In this document: piece by piece, positions 15,532 through 24,941 of the stretch
How positions within the stretch are numbered: the first letter of the stretch is position 1
How the letters are laid out: the number at the start of each line of letters is the position of its first letter
Source: Sphingobium sp.
GTDB lineage: Bacteria; Pseudomonadota; Alphaproteobacteria; Sphingomonadales; Sphingomonadaceae
Reading direction: 5' to 3'
Assembly: GCA_035196065.1 (NCBI GenBank)
Contig: CP136575.1
Span: forward strand, 1,703,001 to 1,767,000
DNA: 64,000 nucleotides
The notes under the pieces: model-generated
Database searches by the model: none
The model's input: only the letters and a program-made list of their open reading frames with translations
What the model was told of the DNA's origin: nothing
Translations under genes and position numbers: made by a program

Positions 15532-17328
15532 TTATCCTGCCAGCCCCTCAACCATTTCCGCCAGCATCAGCCATCGTTCTTCGGCGGCGTCCTTTTCGCC
15601 GCGCAATGCATCGATGTTAGACGTCAGTTCCGAAAAGCGGCTTGGATTGCGGGTGTAAAGGCTGGCGTCCGCCAATTCCGCCTCTGCCTTGGCGATGGCT
15701 GCATCGATTTCTTCTATCCGCTTGGGGAGCAAGTCATAATCGCGCTGGTCTTTGTAAGACAGCTTGGCGGATTTGGTGGGCGGCGGGGGAGGCGGTGCGG
15801 CCGTCGGCTTGTCAGCCTTTTTGCGGCTTTCGGGTTTGTCGCGGCGGTCGCGCTTTGCTTCCCAGTCGGCATAGCCGCCAGCAATGATGTCGACCTTGCC
15901 CGAACCGTCGAGGCCCAGCGTCAGTGTCACGGTGCGATCCAGAAAGTCGCGGTCATGGCTGACGATCAGGACGGTGCCATCATAGTCGGCGATTACTTCC
16001 TGCAGCAGGTCTAGCGTTTCGAGATCGAGATCGTTGGTCGGCTCGTCGAGTACGAGAAGGTTCGCCTCGCGAGCGAATTCGCGGGCCAGCAACAGGCGGC
16101 TGCGTTCACCGCCGGAAAGCGTGCCGATCCGCGCTTCGACAAGGCCGGGGTCGAACAAAAACTCTTTCAGATATCCCTGAATATGCTTTTTATGGCCGCG
16201 CACCGTGATCCAGTCGCTGCCATCGGCTAGCACGTCGCGCACCCGTTTTTCAGGAGATAGCAGCTTACGCTGCTGGTCGATAACAATGCCGCTCAGCGTC
16301 TTCGAAAGCGTGATCTTGCCTTCGTCAGGTTCCAATTCGCCGGTCAGCATGCGAATGAGCGTCGTCTTGCCGGCGCCATTTGCCCCGACAATACCGATGC
16401 GGTCGCCGCGCTGGATACGCAAGGTGAAGTCGCGGATGATCCGCCGGTCGCCAAAATTCTTGCCTACGCCTTCAGCCCCAATCACGGTCTTGGTCTTGGC
16501 CTCGTCGGTGGCTGCAGCAAGCTTGGCTGTCCCTTGCGGCCCAAGCATTGCCGCACGCTGCGCGCGCATTTCCCACAATTTGGCCAAGCGGCCCTGGTTG
16601 CGCTTGCGCCGCGCGGTCACACCCCGTTCCAGCCAATGCGCCTCGATTTTTAGCTTTGCATCCAGCTTCTCGGCCGCACGTGCCTCTTCCGCGTACACTG
16701 CCTCCATCCAGGCTTCATAGCCGCCAAAGCCGATTTCGTTACGGCGCAGATTGCCGCGATCAAGCCAGATGGTCTGTCGCGTCAGCCGGGTCAGGAAGGT
16801 TCGGTCGTGGCTGATCACGACAAAAGCGCCCTTATAACGGGTCAACCAGTCCTCAAGCCATTCGATTGCCCCAAGATCGAGGTGGTTGGTGGGCTCGTCG
16901 AGCAAAAGCAAATCGGGTTCGCTTGCCAGCGCCCGGCAGATGGCAGCGCGGCGGCGTTCACCGCCAGACGCGGTTTTTGCTTCGCGATCAAGATCGATGC
17001 CAAGCTGGTCGGCTATGGCGCGCACTTCATGCTCGGGCGGGGCACGATCGCCGGCCACGCAGAAATCGACCAGCCGTTCAAAGGCGCTGAAATCCGGATC
17101 CTGTTCCAGAACGACAATGTTTGTTCCAGGAACAACTGTCCGCTTGCCCTTATCAGCGTCAATCGACCCGGCGATTAGCCTCAACAATGTTGTCTTGCCG
17201 GCACCATTGCGGCCAATCAGCGCTAGCCGGTCGCGCGGACCGATATGGACGTCGATGTCGGTAAACAGCCAGCCTGCACCCTGTTGCAGTGAAAGGCCTT
17301 CATAAGAGAGGATGGGTGGGGCGGACAT
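15532..17328 (-). CDS. ABC-F family ATPase (Uup-like)
   Basis: A 598-residue duplicated ATPase without membrane segments. It has two Walker A motifs (IGRNGAGKTTLLRLI and VGANGAGKTTLIRML), two signature motifs (TASGGERRRAAICRA; LSGGERSRLLLAREF) and two Walker B/DEPTN motifs (LLLDEPTNHLDL; LVLDEPTNDLDL). A charged linker and a C-terminal coiled-coil region (about residues 510-598) match Uup. ABC-F proteins act on ribosomes or, for Uup, on nucleic-acid junctions. The precise subgroup is inferred from the C-terminal coiled coil. Confidence 0.92.
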   Translation of the reverse strand: MSAPPILSYEGLSLQQGAGWLFTDIDVHIGPRDRLALIGRNGAGKTTLLRLIAGSIDADKGKRTVVPGTNIVVLEQDPDFSAFERLVDFCVAGDRAPPEHEVRAIADQLGIDLDREAKTASGGERRRAAICRALASEPDLLLLDEPTNHLDLGAIEWLEDWLTRYKGAFVVISHDRTFLTRLTRQTIWLDRGNLRRNEIGFGGYEAWMEAVYAEEARAAEKLDAKLKIEAHWLERGVTARRKRNQGRLAKLWEMRAQRAAMLGPQGTAKLAAATDEAKTKTVIGAEGVGKNFGDRRIIRDFTLRIQRGDRIGIVGANGAGKTTLIRMLTGELEPDEGKITLSKTLSGIVIDQQRKLLSPEKRVRDVLADGSDWITVRGHKKHIQGYLKEFLFDPGLVEARIGTLSGGERSRLLLAREFAREANLLVLDEPTNDLDLETLDLLQEVIADYDGTVLIVSHDRDFLDRTVTLTLGLDGSGKVDIIAGGYADWEAKRDRRDKPESRKKADKPTAAPPPPPPTKSAKLSYKDQRDYDLLPKRIEEIDAAIAKAEAELADASLYTRNPSRFSELTSNIDALRGEKDAAEERWLMLAEMVEGLAG

Positions 17329-17456
17329 GCCCGGCGGCGGATAGGGGGAAGGGGACAGTGCGGCAACCCCATTTCGGCTATTCGGTCATTCGCGGCAGAG
17401 ACATTCCGACGGGCAAGATGGTTGACGCGGTTTCCCCGCTGCAGCAAGGCCGGCGC

Positions 17457-18314
17457 ATGCGCACTGTCTTTCTCAACGGCACCTATCTTCCCGAAAACGA
17501 AGCAAAGGTCTCGATTTTCGACCGCGGTTTTCTATTTGCCGATGCGGTTTATGAAGTGATTTCGGTGATCGACGGCAGGCTGATTGATTTTGATGGCCAT
17601 GTCCAACGGCTGCACCGCTCAATGGCCGAACTCAATATGATGCAGCCGCCGACGTATCAGGCCTTGCTGGAAATGTGCCGTGAACTGGTGCTTCGCAACG
17701 GCCTCGTTGAAGGCATGGTCTATTTTGAGGTAACTCGGGGCAATCCGGGCGATCGGGACTTCCTGTTTCCTTCCGCAGATTTGGCCCCGACTGTCGTTGG
17801 CTTCACCCAAAATGCTGCGCTGGTCGATCGGGTGCAGGCCGAAAGCGGGATTTCGGTGCTGACCTTCCCTGATCGGCGTTGGCAGATGGCGCATGTGAAG
17901 ACTACGCAGTTGCTCTTCGCTTCGCTGATGAAGGCAGAGGCGAAGGCGCAGGGAGCGGACGATGCCTGGCTGGTGCGCGATGGATTTATCAGCGAAGGCA
18001 CCTCGCAAAACGCCCATATCGTGACCCGTGACGGCGTGCTCATCACCCGGCCGCTCGATAACAACATTCTTCATGGGATCACGCAGGCCTCGGTGCTGGA
18101 ACTCGCCCGGCAGGGCCCCGTGCAAATAGAGACTCGCCTGTTCACGGTCCAAGAAGCCAAAATGGCAGCGGAGGCATTGGTAACCTCAGCTTCCTCCTTT
18201 GTGCTGCCGGTCACCCGTATAGACGGCGTTCAGATTGGGGATGGCAAATGTGGCCCGATCACACGGCGGTTGCGTGAAATTTACATCGAATTTGCCCGCA
18301 GCGCCGCGATCTGA
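17457..18314 (+). CDS. D-amino-acid transaminase / class IV aminotransferase
   Basis: A 285-residue PLP enzyme. The fold-type IV signatures are VSIFDRGFLFADAVYEVI at the N-terminus, the PLP lysine (Lys148) in MAHVKTTQLLFASL, GFISEGTSQNAHIV and a GITQASVLELAR segment. Size and motifs match D-alanine transaminase (DAAT), which makes D-amino acids for peptidoglycan; a branched-chain transaminase is less likely. The ATG at 17457 gives the usual family length; an ATG at 17418 is in frame but would add 13 odd residues. The upstream ABC-F gene is divergent. Confidence 0.87.
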   Translation: MRTVFLNGTYLPENEAKVSIFDRGFLFADAVYEVISVIDGRLIDFDGHVQRLHRSMAELNMMQPPTYQALLEMCRELVLRNGLVEGMVYFEVTRGNPGDRDFLFPSADLAPTVVGFTQNAALVDRVQAESGISVLTFPDRRWQMAHVKTTQLLFASLMKAEAKAQGADDAWLVRDGFISEGTSQNAHIVTRDGVLITRPLDNNILHGITQASVLELARQGPVQIETRLFTVQEAKMAAEALVTSASSFVLPVTRIDGVQIGDGKCGPITRRLREIYIEFARSAAI

Positions 18315-18333
18315 TCGCAGCAAAGGAGCAGAT

Positions 18334-19050
18334 ATGCGCAAATTGATCACCGCCGCCATTCTGGCAGGCAGCACGCTTGCCGCAGGACAAGCCATGGCAA
18401 CCGAGGTCATGCTGACAGCGACAAGCCCTGTGATCGACCTTTCGGTCACCGAATATATCGATGCAGTTCCCGACGTGGCCAGTTTTTCAACTGGCGTGCA
18501 GACAATTGCACCTACTGCGAATGAGGCGGTCCGGCTGAATAATGTTCAGATGGCGGCAGTCATATCGCGGCTGAAGGCGCTCGGCATTGCCGACCGGGAT
18601 ATCCAGACGACACAGCTCTCGCTTAACCAGCAATTTGATTATGAGGAAGGGCGCCAGATGTTCCGTGGCTTTGTCGCCAGCAATATGGTCACCGCAAAGC
18701 TGCGTGAACTGAAGAAAATGCCGGCTTTTCTTGATGCATTGGCAAGCGATGGTGCAACCAACTTCAACGGTCCGATCTTCACGGTTGACGATGACAGCAA
18801 GCTCGAACAGGCCGCAAGCGACAAGGTATGGGATAGCGCCATGGCGTGGGCCAATGCGATTGCTCGAAAGGCAGGTTATGCCAGTGTACGTGTTTTGCGC
18901 GTGCAAGAGCAGTCTAACGATTTTGGCGGCACTCCCATGCCGATGGCGGAGATGCGTTCCGCCGATGCGTCGTCCAAATCCAGCCCGATATCGCCTGGTT
19001 TGGTGCGGATCGCTTCCACGATGAATTTCACCTTCGAAATGGTGAAGTGA
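18334..19050 (+). CDS. SIMPL domain periplasmic protein
   Basis: A 238-residue exported protein of the SIMPL (DUF541) family. The signal peptide is MRKLITAAILAGSTLAAGQAMA. After it come the family-typical VTEYIDAVPDVASFSTGVQT, the RLKALGIADRDIQTTQLSL segment, a VTAKLRELKKMPAFLDALAS stretch and a C-terminal STMNFTFEMVK strand. AAGGAGCAGAT precedes the ATG at 18334, which lies 19 bases after the transaminase stop, so cotranscription is likely. The function of this family in bacteria is unclear; homologues are linked to envelope stress. Confidence 0.88.
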   Translation: MRKLITAAILAGSTLAAGQAMATEVMLTATSPVIDLSVTEYIDAVPDVASFSTGVQTIAPTANEAVRLNNVQMAAVISRLKALGIADRDIQTTQLSLNQQFDYEEGRQMFRGFVASNMVTAKLRELKKMPAFLDALASDGATNFNGPIFTVDDDSKLEQAASDKVWDSAMAWANAIARKAGYASVRVLRVQEQSNDFGGTPMPMAEMRSADASSKSSPISPGLVRIASTMNFTFEMVK

Positions 19051-19055
19051 GTGTC

Positions 19056-19097
19056 GAACGGTGCGTCAATGCTTACCAAAGCATTGACGCACCGTTC
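19056..19097 (+). terminator. Perfect 19-bp hairpin after the SIMPL gene
   Basis: GAACGGTGCGTCAATGCTT (19056-19074) is followed by the loop ACCA and its exact complement (19079-19097). It starts 5 bases after the SIMPL stop codon. No T-run follows, so it is either a Rho-independent-like barrier or an RNA-processing signal. A stem this long without mismatch is unusual for a simple terminator. Confidence 0.6.
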
Positions 19098-19133
19098 AGA
19101 CTTGGTTCAATGCAAGCAGACTAACTGGATGCC

Positions 19134-19433
19134 ATGCAAAAGATCGTTCTCTCTCTCATTGCTATCGCGTTCGTCACTTCTGGGGCGACGGCCCCTGCGC
19201 ATGCCCGAAAAGGCGATGATCAGGGCAAGGCGCGCGAACAGATGCATTCGGGGAAGGTGCTTTCATTGCGTGAAATCGAAGGACGGATCGTCCCGCGGAT
19301 GCGTGGGATGGAATATCTGGGCCCCGAATATGATGGCAATGCACAGGTCTACCGGCTGAAATTCATCGATGGCGGACGCGTCATCTTTGTGGATGTCGAC
19401 GCGCGCTCCGGGAGCATATTGCGTCAGCGCTGA
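19134..19433 (+). CDS. PepSY domain periplasmic protein
   Basis: A 99-residue protein with a signal peptide (MQKIVLSLIAIAFVTSGATAPAHA) and one short PepSY-like domain: GKVLSLREIEGRIVPRMRGM, then YRLKFIDGGRVIFVDVDARSG with the usual strand pattern. Such proteins sit next to PhoPQ-like two-component systems in sphingomonads and may be regulatory targets or inhibitors. It is followed 88 bases later by a response regulator. Confidence 0.82.
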   Translation: MQKIVLSLIAIAFVTSGATAPAHARKGDDQGKAREQMHSGKVLSLREIEGRIVPRMRGMEYLGPEYDGNAQVYRLKFIDGGRVIFVDVDARSGSILRQR

Positions 19434-19521
19434 CAGCGCTTATTCGCCTTTGCTTTGCGCCGCCGGTCCAATCTGTTATCTCGACAAAATCAATAACCGA
19501 ACAAGGGAGCAAGGAAGCGAT

Positions 19522-20187
19522 ATGCGCATCCTGATCGTGGAAGATGAGCCGACTTTGGGCCAGCAGCTCAAATCAACGCTGGAAGGTGCAGGCTATGCCG
19601 TCGACCTTTCCAATGATGGCGAGGATGGCCATTTTTTGGGTTCGACCGAGAATTACGATGCTGTCGTGCTTGACCTTGGATTGCCAACAATCGACGGCTT
19701 GACGATTCTTGATCGCTGGCGTCGCGAAGGCAAGAAATTCCCGGTCCTTGTCCTCACCGCGCGCGATAGCTGGTCTGATAAGGTTGCAGGCCTTGATGCT
19801 GGCGCTGACGATTATCTGGCGAAGCCGTTCCAGACTGAGGAACTGATTGCGCGCTTGCGTGCGTTGATCCGTCGCGCTTCAGGCAATGCCTCGTCGGAAC
19901 TGACCGCGGGCGAGGTGCGCCTCGATACCCGTTCGGGCCGGGTGACGCTGAACGGCGAACCGGTGAAGCTAACGGCGCAGGAATATAAGCTGCTATCCTA
20001 TCTGATGCACCACAAGGGTAAGGTCGTCAGTCGCACCGAATTGATCGAGCATATTTACGATCAGGATTTCGACCGCGATTCCAACACTATCGAAGTGTTC
20101 GTCACGCGTATCCGCAAGAAACTGGGCCAGGATGTGATTTCGACCATTCGCGGTCTTGGTTACAGCCTGGAAGAACCGCGCGGATAA
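19522..20187 (+). CDS. OmpR/PhoP-family response regulator
   Basis: A 221-residue regulator. The receiver has the acidic pair in VEDEP, the phospho-acceptor Asp51 in VVLDLGLPTIDG, Thr in LTARD and Lys in LAKPF. The C-terminal winged helix ends with NTIEVFVTRIRKKLGQDVISTIRGLGY. ATG at 19522 follows AAGGAAGCGAT. It is paired with the histidine kinase 3 bases downstream and with the PepSY gene upstream, a PhoPQ-like unit that likely senses cations or envelope state. Confidence 0.94.
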   Translation: MRILIVEDEPTLGQQLKSTLEGAGYAVDLSNDGEDGHFLGSTENYDAVVLDLGLPTIDGLTILDRWRREGKKFPVLVLTARDSWSDKVAGLDAGADDYLAKPFQTEELIARLRALIRRASGNASSELTAGEVRLDTRSGRVTLNGEPVKLTAQEYKLLSYLMHHKGKVVSRTELIEHIYDQDFDRDSNTIEVFVTRIRKKLGQDVISTIRGLGYSLEEPRG

Positions 20188-20190
20188 ACG

Positions 20191-21582
20191 ATGGCAGAGG
20201 GCGATCGCACATTGATATCGTCTTCGGGGTTAAACAAGCCGCGCATCGGCACCGGATCACTCAGCCGCCGCATGATCATCATAGCGGCGGCATGGATTTC
20301 GCTGCTTTTGCTCGCGGGAGGTATCGCGCTCGACAGGGTGCTCACCAACGCTGTTTCTGACAATTTCGATGACCAGATGGAATATGTGCTGACGGCGATG
20401 ATCGCGTCGTCAGAAATAGGCCCTGATGGCGAGATACGTTTGAACCGCCCTTTGGGTGACCAGCGTTTTCTGGAACCCAATAGCGGACTGTATTATCAGA
20501 TCAGTGGCCAAGGCAAAGAACCTTGGCCATCCCGTTCGCTATGGGATCGTACGCTGAAGGTCGATTACAGCCATGACGATACCGAGCCGCATTTTCGCAA
20601 CAGCGATGAATTTCAGGGCGAACCGCTGCGTATCTTAGAGCGTGTGATCGTATTGCCCGACAGCGATACGCGCTGGATCTTCATGGTCGCGGCCAGCCGT
20701 GAAAGTCTGGACGCCCAAATCACTGAATTGCGCACTGTGCTGGCGACTGCCTTTGCCGTGCTGGCCTTTGGCCTTATCATCCTCGCCGCTTTGCAGACTT
20801 TTTACGGGCTATGGCCCTTGCGTGATGTGCGGCGCGAAATTGCCGCGATGCGCAGCGGCCGGCAGCATAGACTGCACGATGCCTTGCCGGATGAAGTTAT
20901 GCCAATGGTCAATGAACTCAATGCATTGCTTGATCATAATGAGAAACAGGCTGAAGAAGCTCGGCGCCATGCGGGCAATCTGGCGCATGCGTTGAAGACT
21001 CCATTGACGGTGATCATGAACAGCGCGACCGCGCAGGCCCCCGATCTTGCGGAAACGGTGATCCGCGAAGCGACGACGATGCGTCGGCAGGTGGATCACC
21101 ATCTTGCCCGTGCCCGGGCGGTGGGCCGGCGCGGGCACAGCCATAGCCGTGCTGAGGTCTGGCAAAGCCTGGAATCGGTCGAGCGTGCGGTGGGCCGGCT
21201 TTACCGTCATGTCCGGCTTGATATGGCGGGCAGCAAGGATCTGGCGGTGCGTGTCGAACGGCAGGATCTGGATGAAATGCTCGGCAACCTTGTCGAAAAC
21301 GCAGCCAAATATGGCGGCGGCAGTGTGTTCGTGACGGTCGAGGATGCGGGTGATATGGCGCGCATCCTGATTGAGGATGATGGTCGCGGCATTCCCGAGG
21401 TTGAACGCGCGCGGATTTTCGATCGTGGTGTGCGGCTGGATACCAGCAAGCCGGGTACCGGGCTTGGTATGGCGATCGTACGAGATGTCGCCGAAATCTA
21501 TAATGGTTCGATCGAGTTGGACGAAAGTGAAGATATGGGCGGGCTGCTGGTGCGGCTGGAATTGCCCAAGGCGGCCAGTTGA
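20191..21582 (+). CDS. Sensor histidine kinase (PhoQ-like)
   Basis: A 463-residue membrane kinase. Two helices (RRMIIIAAAWISLLLLAGGI and VLATAFAVLAFGLIILAALQ) frame a periplasmic sensor of about 150 residues. A HAMP-like segment follows, then the H box with His266 in GNLAHALKTPLTV. The N box is in GNLVENAAKYGGG, the G1 box in EDDGRGIPEVERARIF and the G2 box in GTGLGMAIV. It is the partner of the response regulator just upstream. The signal is unknown. Confidence 0.93.
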   Translation: MAEGDRTLISSSGLNKPRIGTGSLSRRMIIIAAAWISLLLLAGGIALDRVLTNAVSDNFDDQMEYVLTAMIASSEIGPDGEIRLNRPLGDQRFLEPNSGLYYQISGQGKEPWPSRSLWDRTLKVDYSHDDTEPHFRNSDEFQGEPLRILERVIVLPDSDTRWIFMVAASRESLDAQITELRTVLATAFAVLAFGLIILAALQTFYGLWPLRDVRREIAAMRSGRQHRLHDALPDEVMPMVNELNALLDHNEKQAEEARRHAGNLAHALKTPLTVIMNSATAQAPDLAETVIREATTMRRQVDHHLARARAVGRRGHSHSRAEVWQSLESVERAVGRLYRHVRLDMAGSKDLAVRVERQDLDEMLGNLVENAAKYGGGSVFVTVEDAGDMARILIEDDGRGIPEVERARIFDRGVRLDTSKPGTGLGMAIVRDVAEIYNGSIELDESEDMGGLLVRLELPKAAS

Positions 21583-21587
21583 GCGGT

Positions 21588-24500
21588 TCAGTGAAAGTCC
21601 CGCGATTTGGGCAGAATACGGACATTGCGAGGATGACTGCGGGTCTGCACCGGTGTGCGCGGCTCTTGCTGGCGTGTGACTTCATCGGCGCGTGACAATT
21701 GCGGCCGGGCACGATGGCTTTCCGACAATCTGTCTAGCCAGCCGGTATAGTCGATGATCCGCGCGGCCATCAGGTGGACGACGCCTTCCTTGCTGCGCTG
21801 GATTTCACCGTCGATCCGCATCAGCCGCGATGCCATGACTGCGCGGCGTTGTTTCTCCATGTCGCGCGCCCAGAGGAGAGCGTTGACCACGCCGGTTTCA
21901 TCTTCGATCGTGATGAACACGGCATTGCCCTTGCCGGGGCGTTGGCGGATCAGGACTATGCCGGCACAGGCCACCCGCCGTCCGTCAGGTGCTGCATTGG
22001 TGTCGGCACAGCTCAGCACCCCTTCGCGCGTAAAGGCATCGCGCAGGAACTGCATCGGATGGGCCTTCAGCGACAGGCGCAGCATCTGGTAATCGGCAAC
22101 CATTTCCTCAGAAAGCGGCATGGCGGGAAGTTGTGCATCAGGCTCTGCTCCCAGTTCGGTAGTCTCGGCAAAGGCGAAAAGCGGCAGTTGGCCGGCCGGG
22201 GTGCGCCGCGCTTCCCACAGCGCATCGCGGCGCCCCTTGCCAAGCGAGCCCACGGCATCGGCATCGGCCAGTTTGCGCAGTGCGGCAGGCGGTAGCGCGG
22301 CACGACGGGCCAGATCCTCAATTGAGGTGAAGGGCCCCGCAGTACGCGCAGTTTCGATCGCTTCACCCCATGCCTGCCGGAAGCCGTCAATCTGGCGAAG
22401 ACCAAGGCGTAGGGAGAGCCGGCCTGCCGGCATTGCCTCTACCCCATTGTCCCAGCCACTCGCATTCACATCGACCCCGCATATCTCGACACCATGTTCC
22501 TGCGCGTCGCGCACCAGCTGCGCGGGTGCGTAGAAGCCCATAGGCTGCGAATTTAACAACGCGCAGGTGAACACTGCCGGATGATGGCATTTGAGCCAGC
22601 TCGATACATAGGCAAGCCAGCCAAAGGCCTGGGCATGGCTTTCGGGAAAGCCATATTCGCCAAAGCCCCTGATCTGGCCAAAACAGCGTTCGGCAAAGTC
22701 GCGGCTATAACCACGCGTAACCATGCCATTGATCAGCATTTCTTCGTACCGGTGCATCGTGCCGACATTGCGAAAAGTTGCCATTGCCCGCCTGAGGCCA
22801 TCGGCCTGCGCCGGGGTGAAATTGGCAGCGACAATGGCAAGCTTCATCGCCTGTTCCTGGAACAGCGGCACACCCAGTGTCTTTTCGAGCACGTCGCGCA
22901 GTTCATTCGGGTTATGCGGTGCCGCGGGGGACGGATATTCGACCGCTTCCTCACCATTGCGGCGGCGCAGATAGGGATGCACCATCCCGCCCTGGATCGG
23001 CCCCGGCCGCACGATCGCCACCTGAATCACCAGATCGTAAAGGCATTTGGGCTTCATCCGCGGCAGCATGTTGATCTGCGCGCGGCTTTCGACTTGGAAT
23101 GTCCCGATGCTGTCGCCCCGGCGCAGCATGGCGTAAACCTTCGGACATTCGGTGGGAATGGTGGAAAGGCTGAGGAGATTGCCCTCCCGCTTACGGGCAG
23201 CCGAATGCGTGCCGGAGTCACAGCGGTTAGGGGAGGGTCTGTTCATCATTTTCAAGTCAGGCCTTCCCCCGGCCTCTCCCGCACGCGGGAGTGGAGGGCC
23301 TTCATTCAAAATATCAAAGGCCTTTCTGATGCAGGTCAGCATCCCGAGCGCAAGTATATCAACCTTCATCAGGCCGAGTGCATCGATATCGTCCTTGTCC
23401 CATTCGATGAAGGTACGGTCGGGCATTGCCGCATTGTGGATCGGGACCAGTTCATCAAGCCGCCGCTCGGTCAACACGAAACCACCGACATGCTGTGACA
23501 GATGACGCGGAAATTCGAGAAGCTGGTCAACAAGCGTCTTCAATCGCACCATTTCCGGATTGGTAGGGTCGAACCCGGCTTCGCTAACCCGCGCCTCGGG
23601 TACATCACCGCCCCAACTGCCCCAGATGGTACTGGAGAGGCGGGCGGTCACATCCTCGGTCAGCCCCAATGCCTTGCCAACCTCGCGGATCGTGCTGCGC
23701 GGGCGGTAATGGATCACCGTTGCGGCGATCCCCGCCCGGTCGCGGCCATAGCGGCGGTAGATATATTGCATCACCTCTTCGCGCCGCTCATGTTCGAAAT
23801 CGACATCGATATCGGGAGGCTCATTGCGCTCTTCAGAGAGGAAGCGGCTGAATAGCAGCTTGTTTGCCACCGGATCGACCGGCGTGATACCAAGAAGATA
23901 ACAGACCACCGAATTGGCCGCACTGCCGCGCCCTTGGCATAGGATCGGCGGATCAAGCCCGCGCGCAAAGCGCACAATGTCGTGTACGGTGAGGAAATAA
24001 TAAGCGTAATTCTTGGCGCGGATCAGGCGGAACTCGTCTTCGATCGTTGTGCGCCAGATATCGGGCAGGCCTTGGGGGAAACGCTGACTGGCGGCCTCCA
24101 TCACCATATGTTCCAGCCAGTCCTGTGGTTCCCAGCCCGACGGCACCGGCTCATGCGGATATTCATATTTAAGATCGTCTAGGGTGAAGCTGATGCGCGA
24201 GAGCACATCCTGCGTTGCCGCGATCGCATCCGGATAATGGCGGAACAGCCGCGCCATTTCGGCAGGCGGTTTCAAATGCCGTTCGGCATTGGCAAGAAGG
24301 CGCCGACCCGCGCTGTAGATCGTTGTGCCTTCGCGAATGCAGGTGACAATGTCGTGGAGCGCGCGCGCTTCGGGCCTTGCATAAAGCACATCATTGGTAG
24401 CGATAAGGGGGATCTGGGTAGCGTGGCTCAACCCAGAGAGTTGGGCAGTCTTGCGGGCATCTACGCCACCCCTGGGCATGGTCGCACCCAGCCAGAGGCG

Positions 24501-24941
24501 ATCCGGGAAAGCCGCCTTGAGACGGCCAAGCCATTCCTGCTCCCCGCCTAGTGCGATCAGCAACAACTCTTCGCCATATTCCAGCAGATCCTCGAAATGG
24601 AGGATGCAGTCGCCCTTCACTGCGCGGCGGTTGCCCAAGGTGAGCAGCCGGGTCAGCCGTCCCCAGCCGTTTCGGGTCATGGGATAAGCGACGATATCCG
24701 GCGTATCATCTGCAAAGACCAGCCGCGCGCCGACCACCAGCCGGAAATCCGGAAACTGGGCGCGCACCTCCCGCCAGGCGATATGGGCGCGGACGACGCC
24801 CGCGACGCTGTTGCGATCGGCGATGCCGATGCCCTGCATCCCCAGCAGGGCTGCGCGCCACACCATGTCTGCCGGATGCGAGGCACCATGCAGAAAGCTG
24901 TAATTGGTTGCAGCGACCAATTCGGCAAAATCTGCGCTCAT
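21588..24941 (-). CDS. dnaE2: Error-prone DNA polymerase DnaE2 (ImuC) with an in-frame repeat insertion
   Basis: A 1117-residue C-family polymerase for SOS mutagenesis. It has an N-terminal PHP domain (NYSFLHGASHPADMV, GIADRNSVAGVVRA), the palm with the catalytic acids in PDIDVDFEHERREEV, the AFGWLAYVSSWLKCHHPA segment, and a C-terminal OB fold (GIVLIRQRPGKGNAVFITIE). The ATG at 24941 overlaps the imuB stop by 4 bases. Residues about 547-588 are extra compared with the family: a stretch rich in Pro, Arg and Gly, encoded by a palindromic repeat, sits between RKAFDIL and LSTIPTECPKVYAML. The frame stays open throughout, so the enzyme may still work. Confidence 0.93.
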   Translation of the reverse strand: MSADFAELVAATNYSFLHGASHPADMVWRAALLGMQGIGIADRNSVAGVVRAHIAWREVRAQFPDFRLVVGARLVFADDTPDIVAYPMTRNGWGRLTRLLTLGNRRAVKGDCILHFEDLLEYGEELLLIALGGEQEWLGRLKAAFPDRLWLGATMPRGGVDARKTAQLSGLSHATQIPLIATNDVLYARPEARALHDIVTCIREGTTIYSAGRRLLANAERHLKPPAEMARLFRHYPDAIAATQDVLSRISFTLDDLKYEYPHEPVPSGWEPQDWLEHMVMEAASQRFPQGLPDIWRTTIEDEFRLIRAKNYAYYFLTVHDIVRFARGLDPPILCQGRGSAANSVVCYLLGITPVDPVANKLLFSRFLSEERNEPPDIDVDFEHERREEVMQYIYRRYGRDRAGIAATVIHYRPRSTIREVGKALGLTEDVTARLSSTIWGSWGGDVPEARVSEAGFDPTNPEMVRLKTLVDQLLEFPRHLSQHVGGFVLTERRLDELVPIHNAAMPDRTFIEWDKDDIDALGLMKVDILALGMLTCIRKAFDILNEGPPLPRAGEAGGRPDLKMMNRPSPNRCDSGTHSAARKREGNLLSLSTIPTECPKVYAMLRRGDSIGTFQVESRAQINMLPRMKPKCLYDLVIQVAIVRPGPIQGGMVHPYLRRRNGEEAVEYPSPAAPHNPNELRDVLEKTLGVPLFQEQAMKLAIVAANFTPAQADGLRRAMATFRNVGTMHRYEEMLINGMVTRGYSRDFAERCFGQIRGFGEYGFPESHAQAFGWLAYVSSWLKCHHPAVFTCALLNSQPMGFYAPAQLVRDAQEHGVEICGVDVNASGWDNGVEAMPAGRLSLRLGLRQIDGFRQAWGEAIETARTAGPFTSIEDLARRAALPPAALRKLADADAVGSLGKGRRDALWEARRTPAGQLPLFAFAETTELGAEPDAQLPAMPLSEEMVADYQMLRLSLKAHPMQFLRDAFTREGVLSCADTNAAPDGRRVACAGIVLIRQRPGKGNAVFITIEDETGVVNALLWARDMEKQRRAVMASRLMRIDGEIQRSKEGVVHLMAARIIDYTGWLDRLSESHRARPQLSRADEVTRQQEPRTPVQTRSHPRNVRILPKSRDFH
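23175..23300 (-). repeat. Palindromic repeat element inserted in dnaE2
   Basis: About 126 bases, close to 42 codons, carrying CTCCCGCGTGCGGGAG at one end and CCCGTAAGCGGGAGGG at the other (minus-strand reading). Its middle holds ACAGACCCTCCCCTAA. It resembles the element at 25059-25154 in imuB but has a longer, different second half. It is translated in frame as part of DnaE2. Confidence 0.72.
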
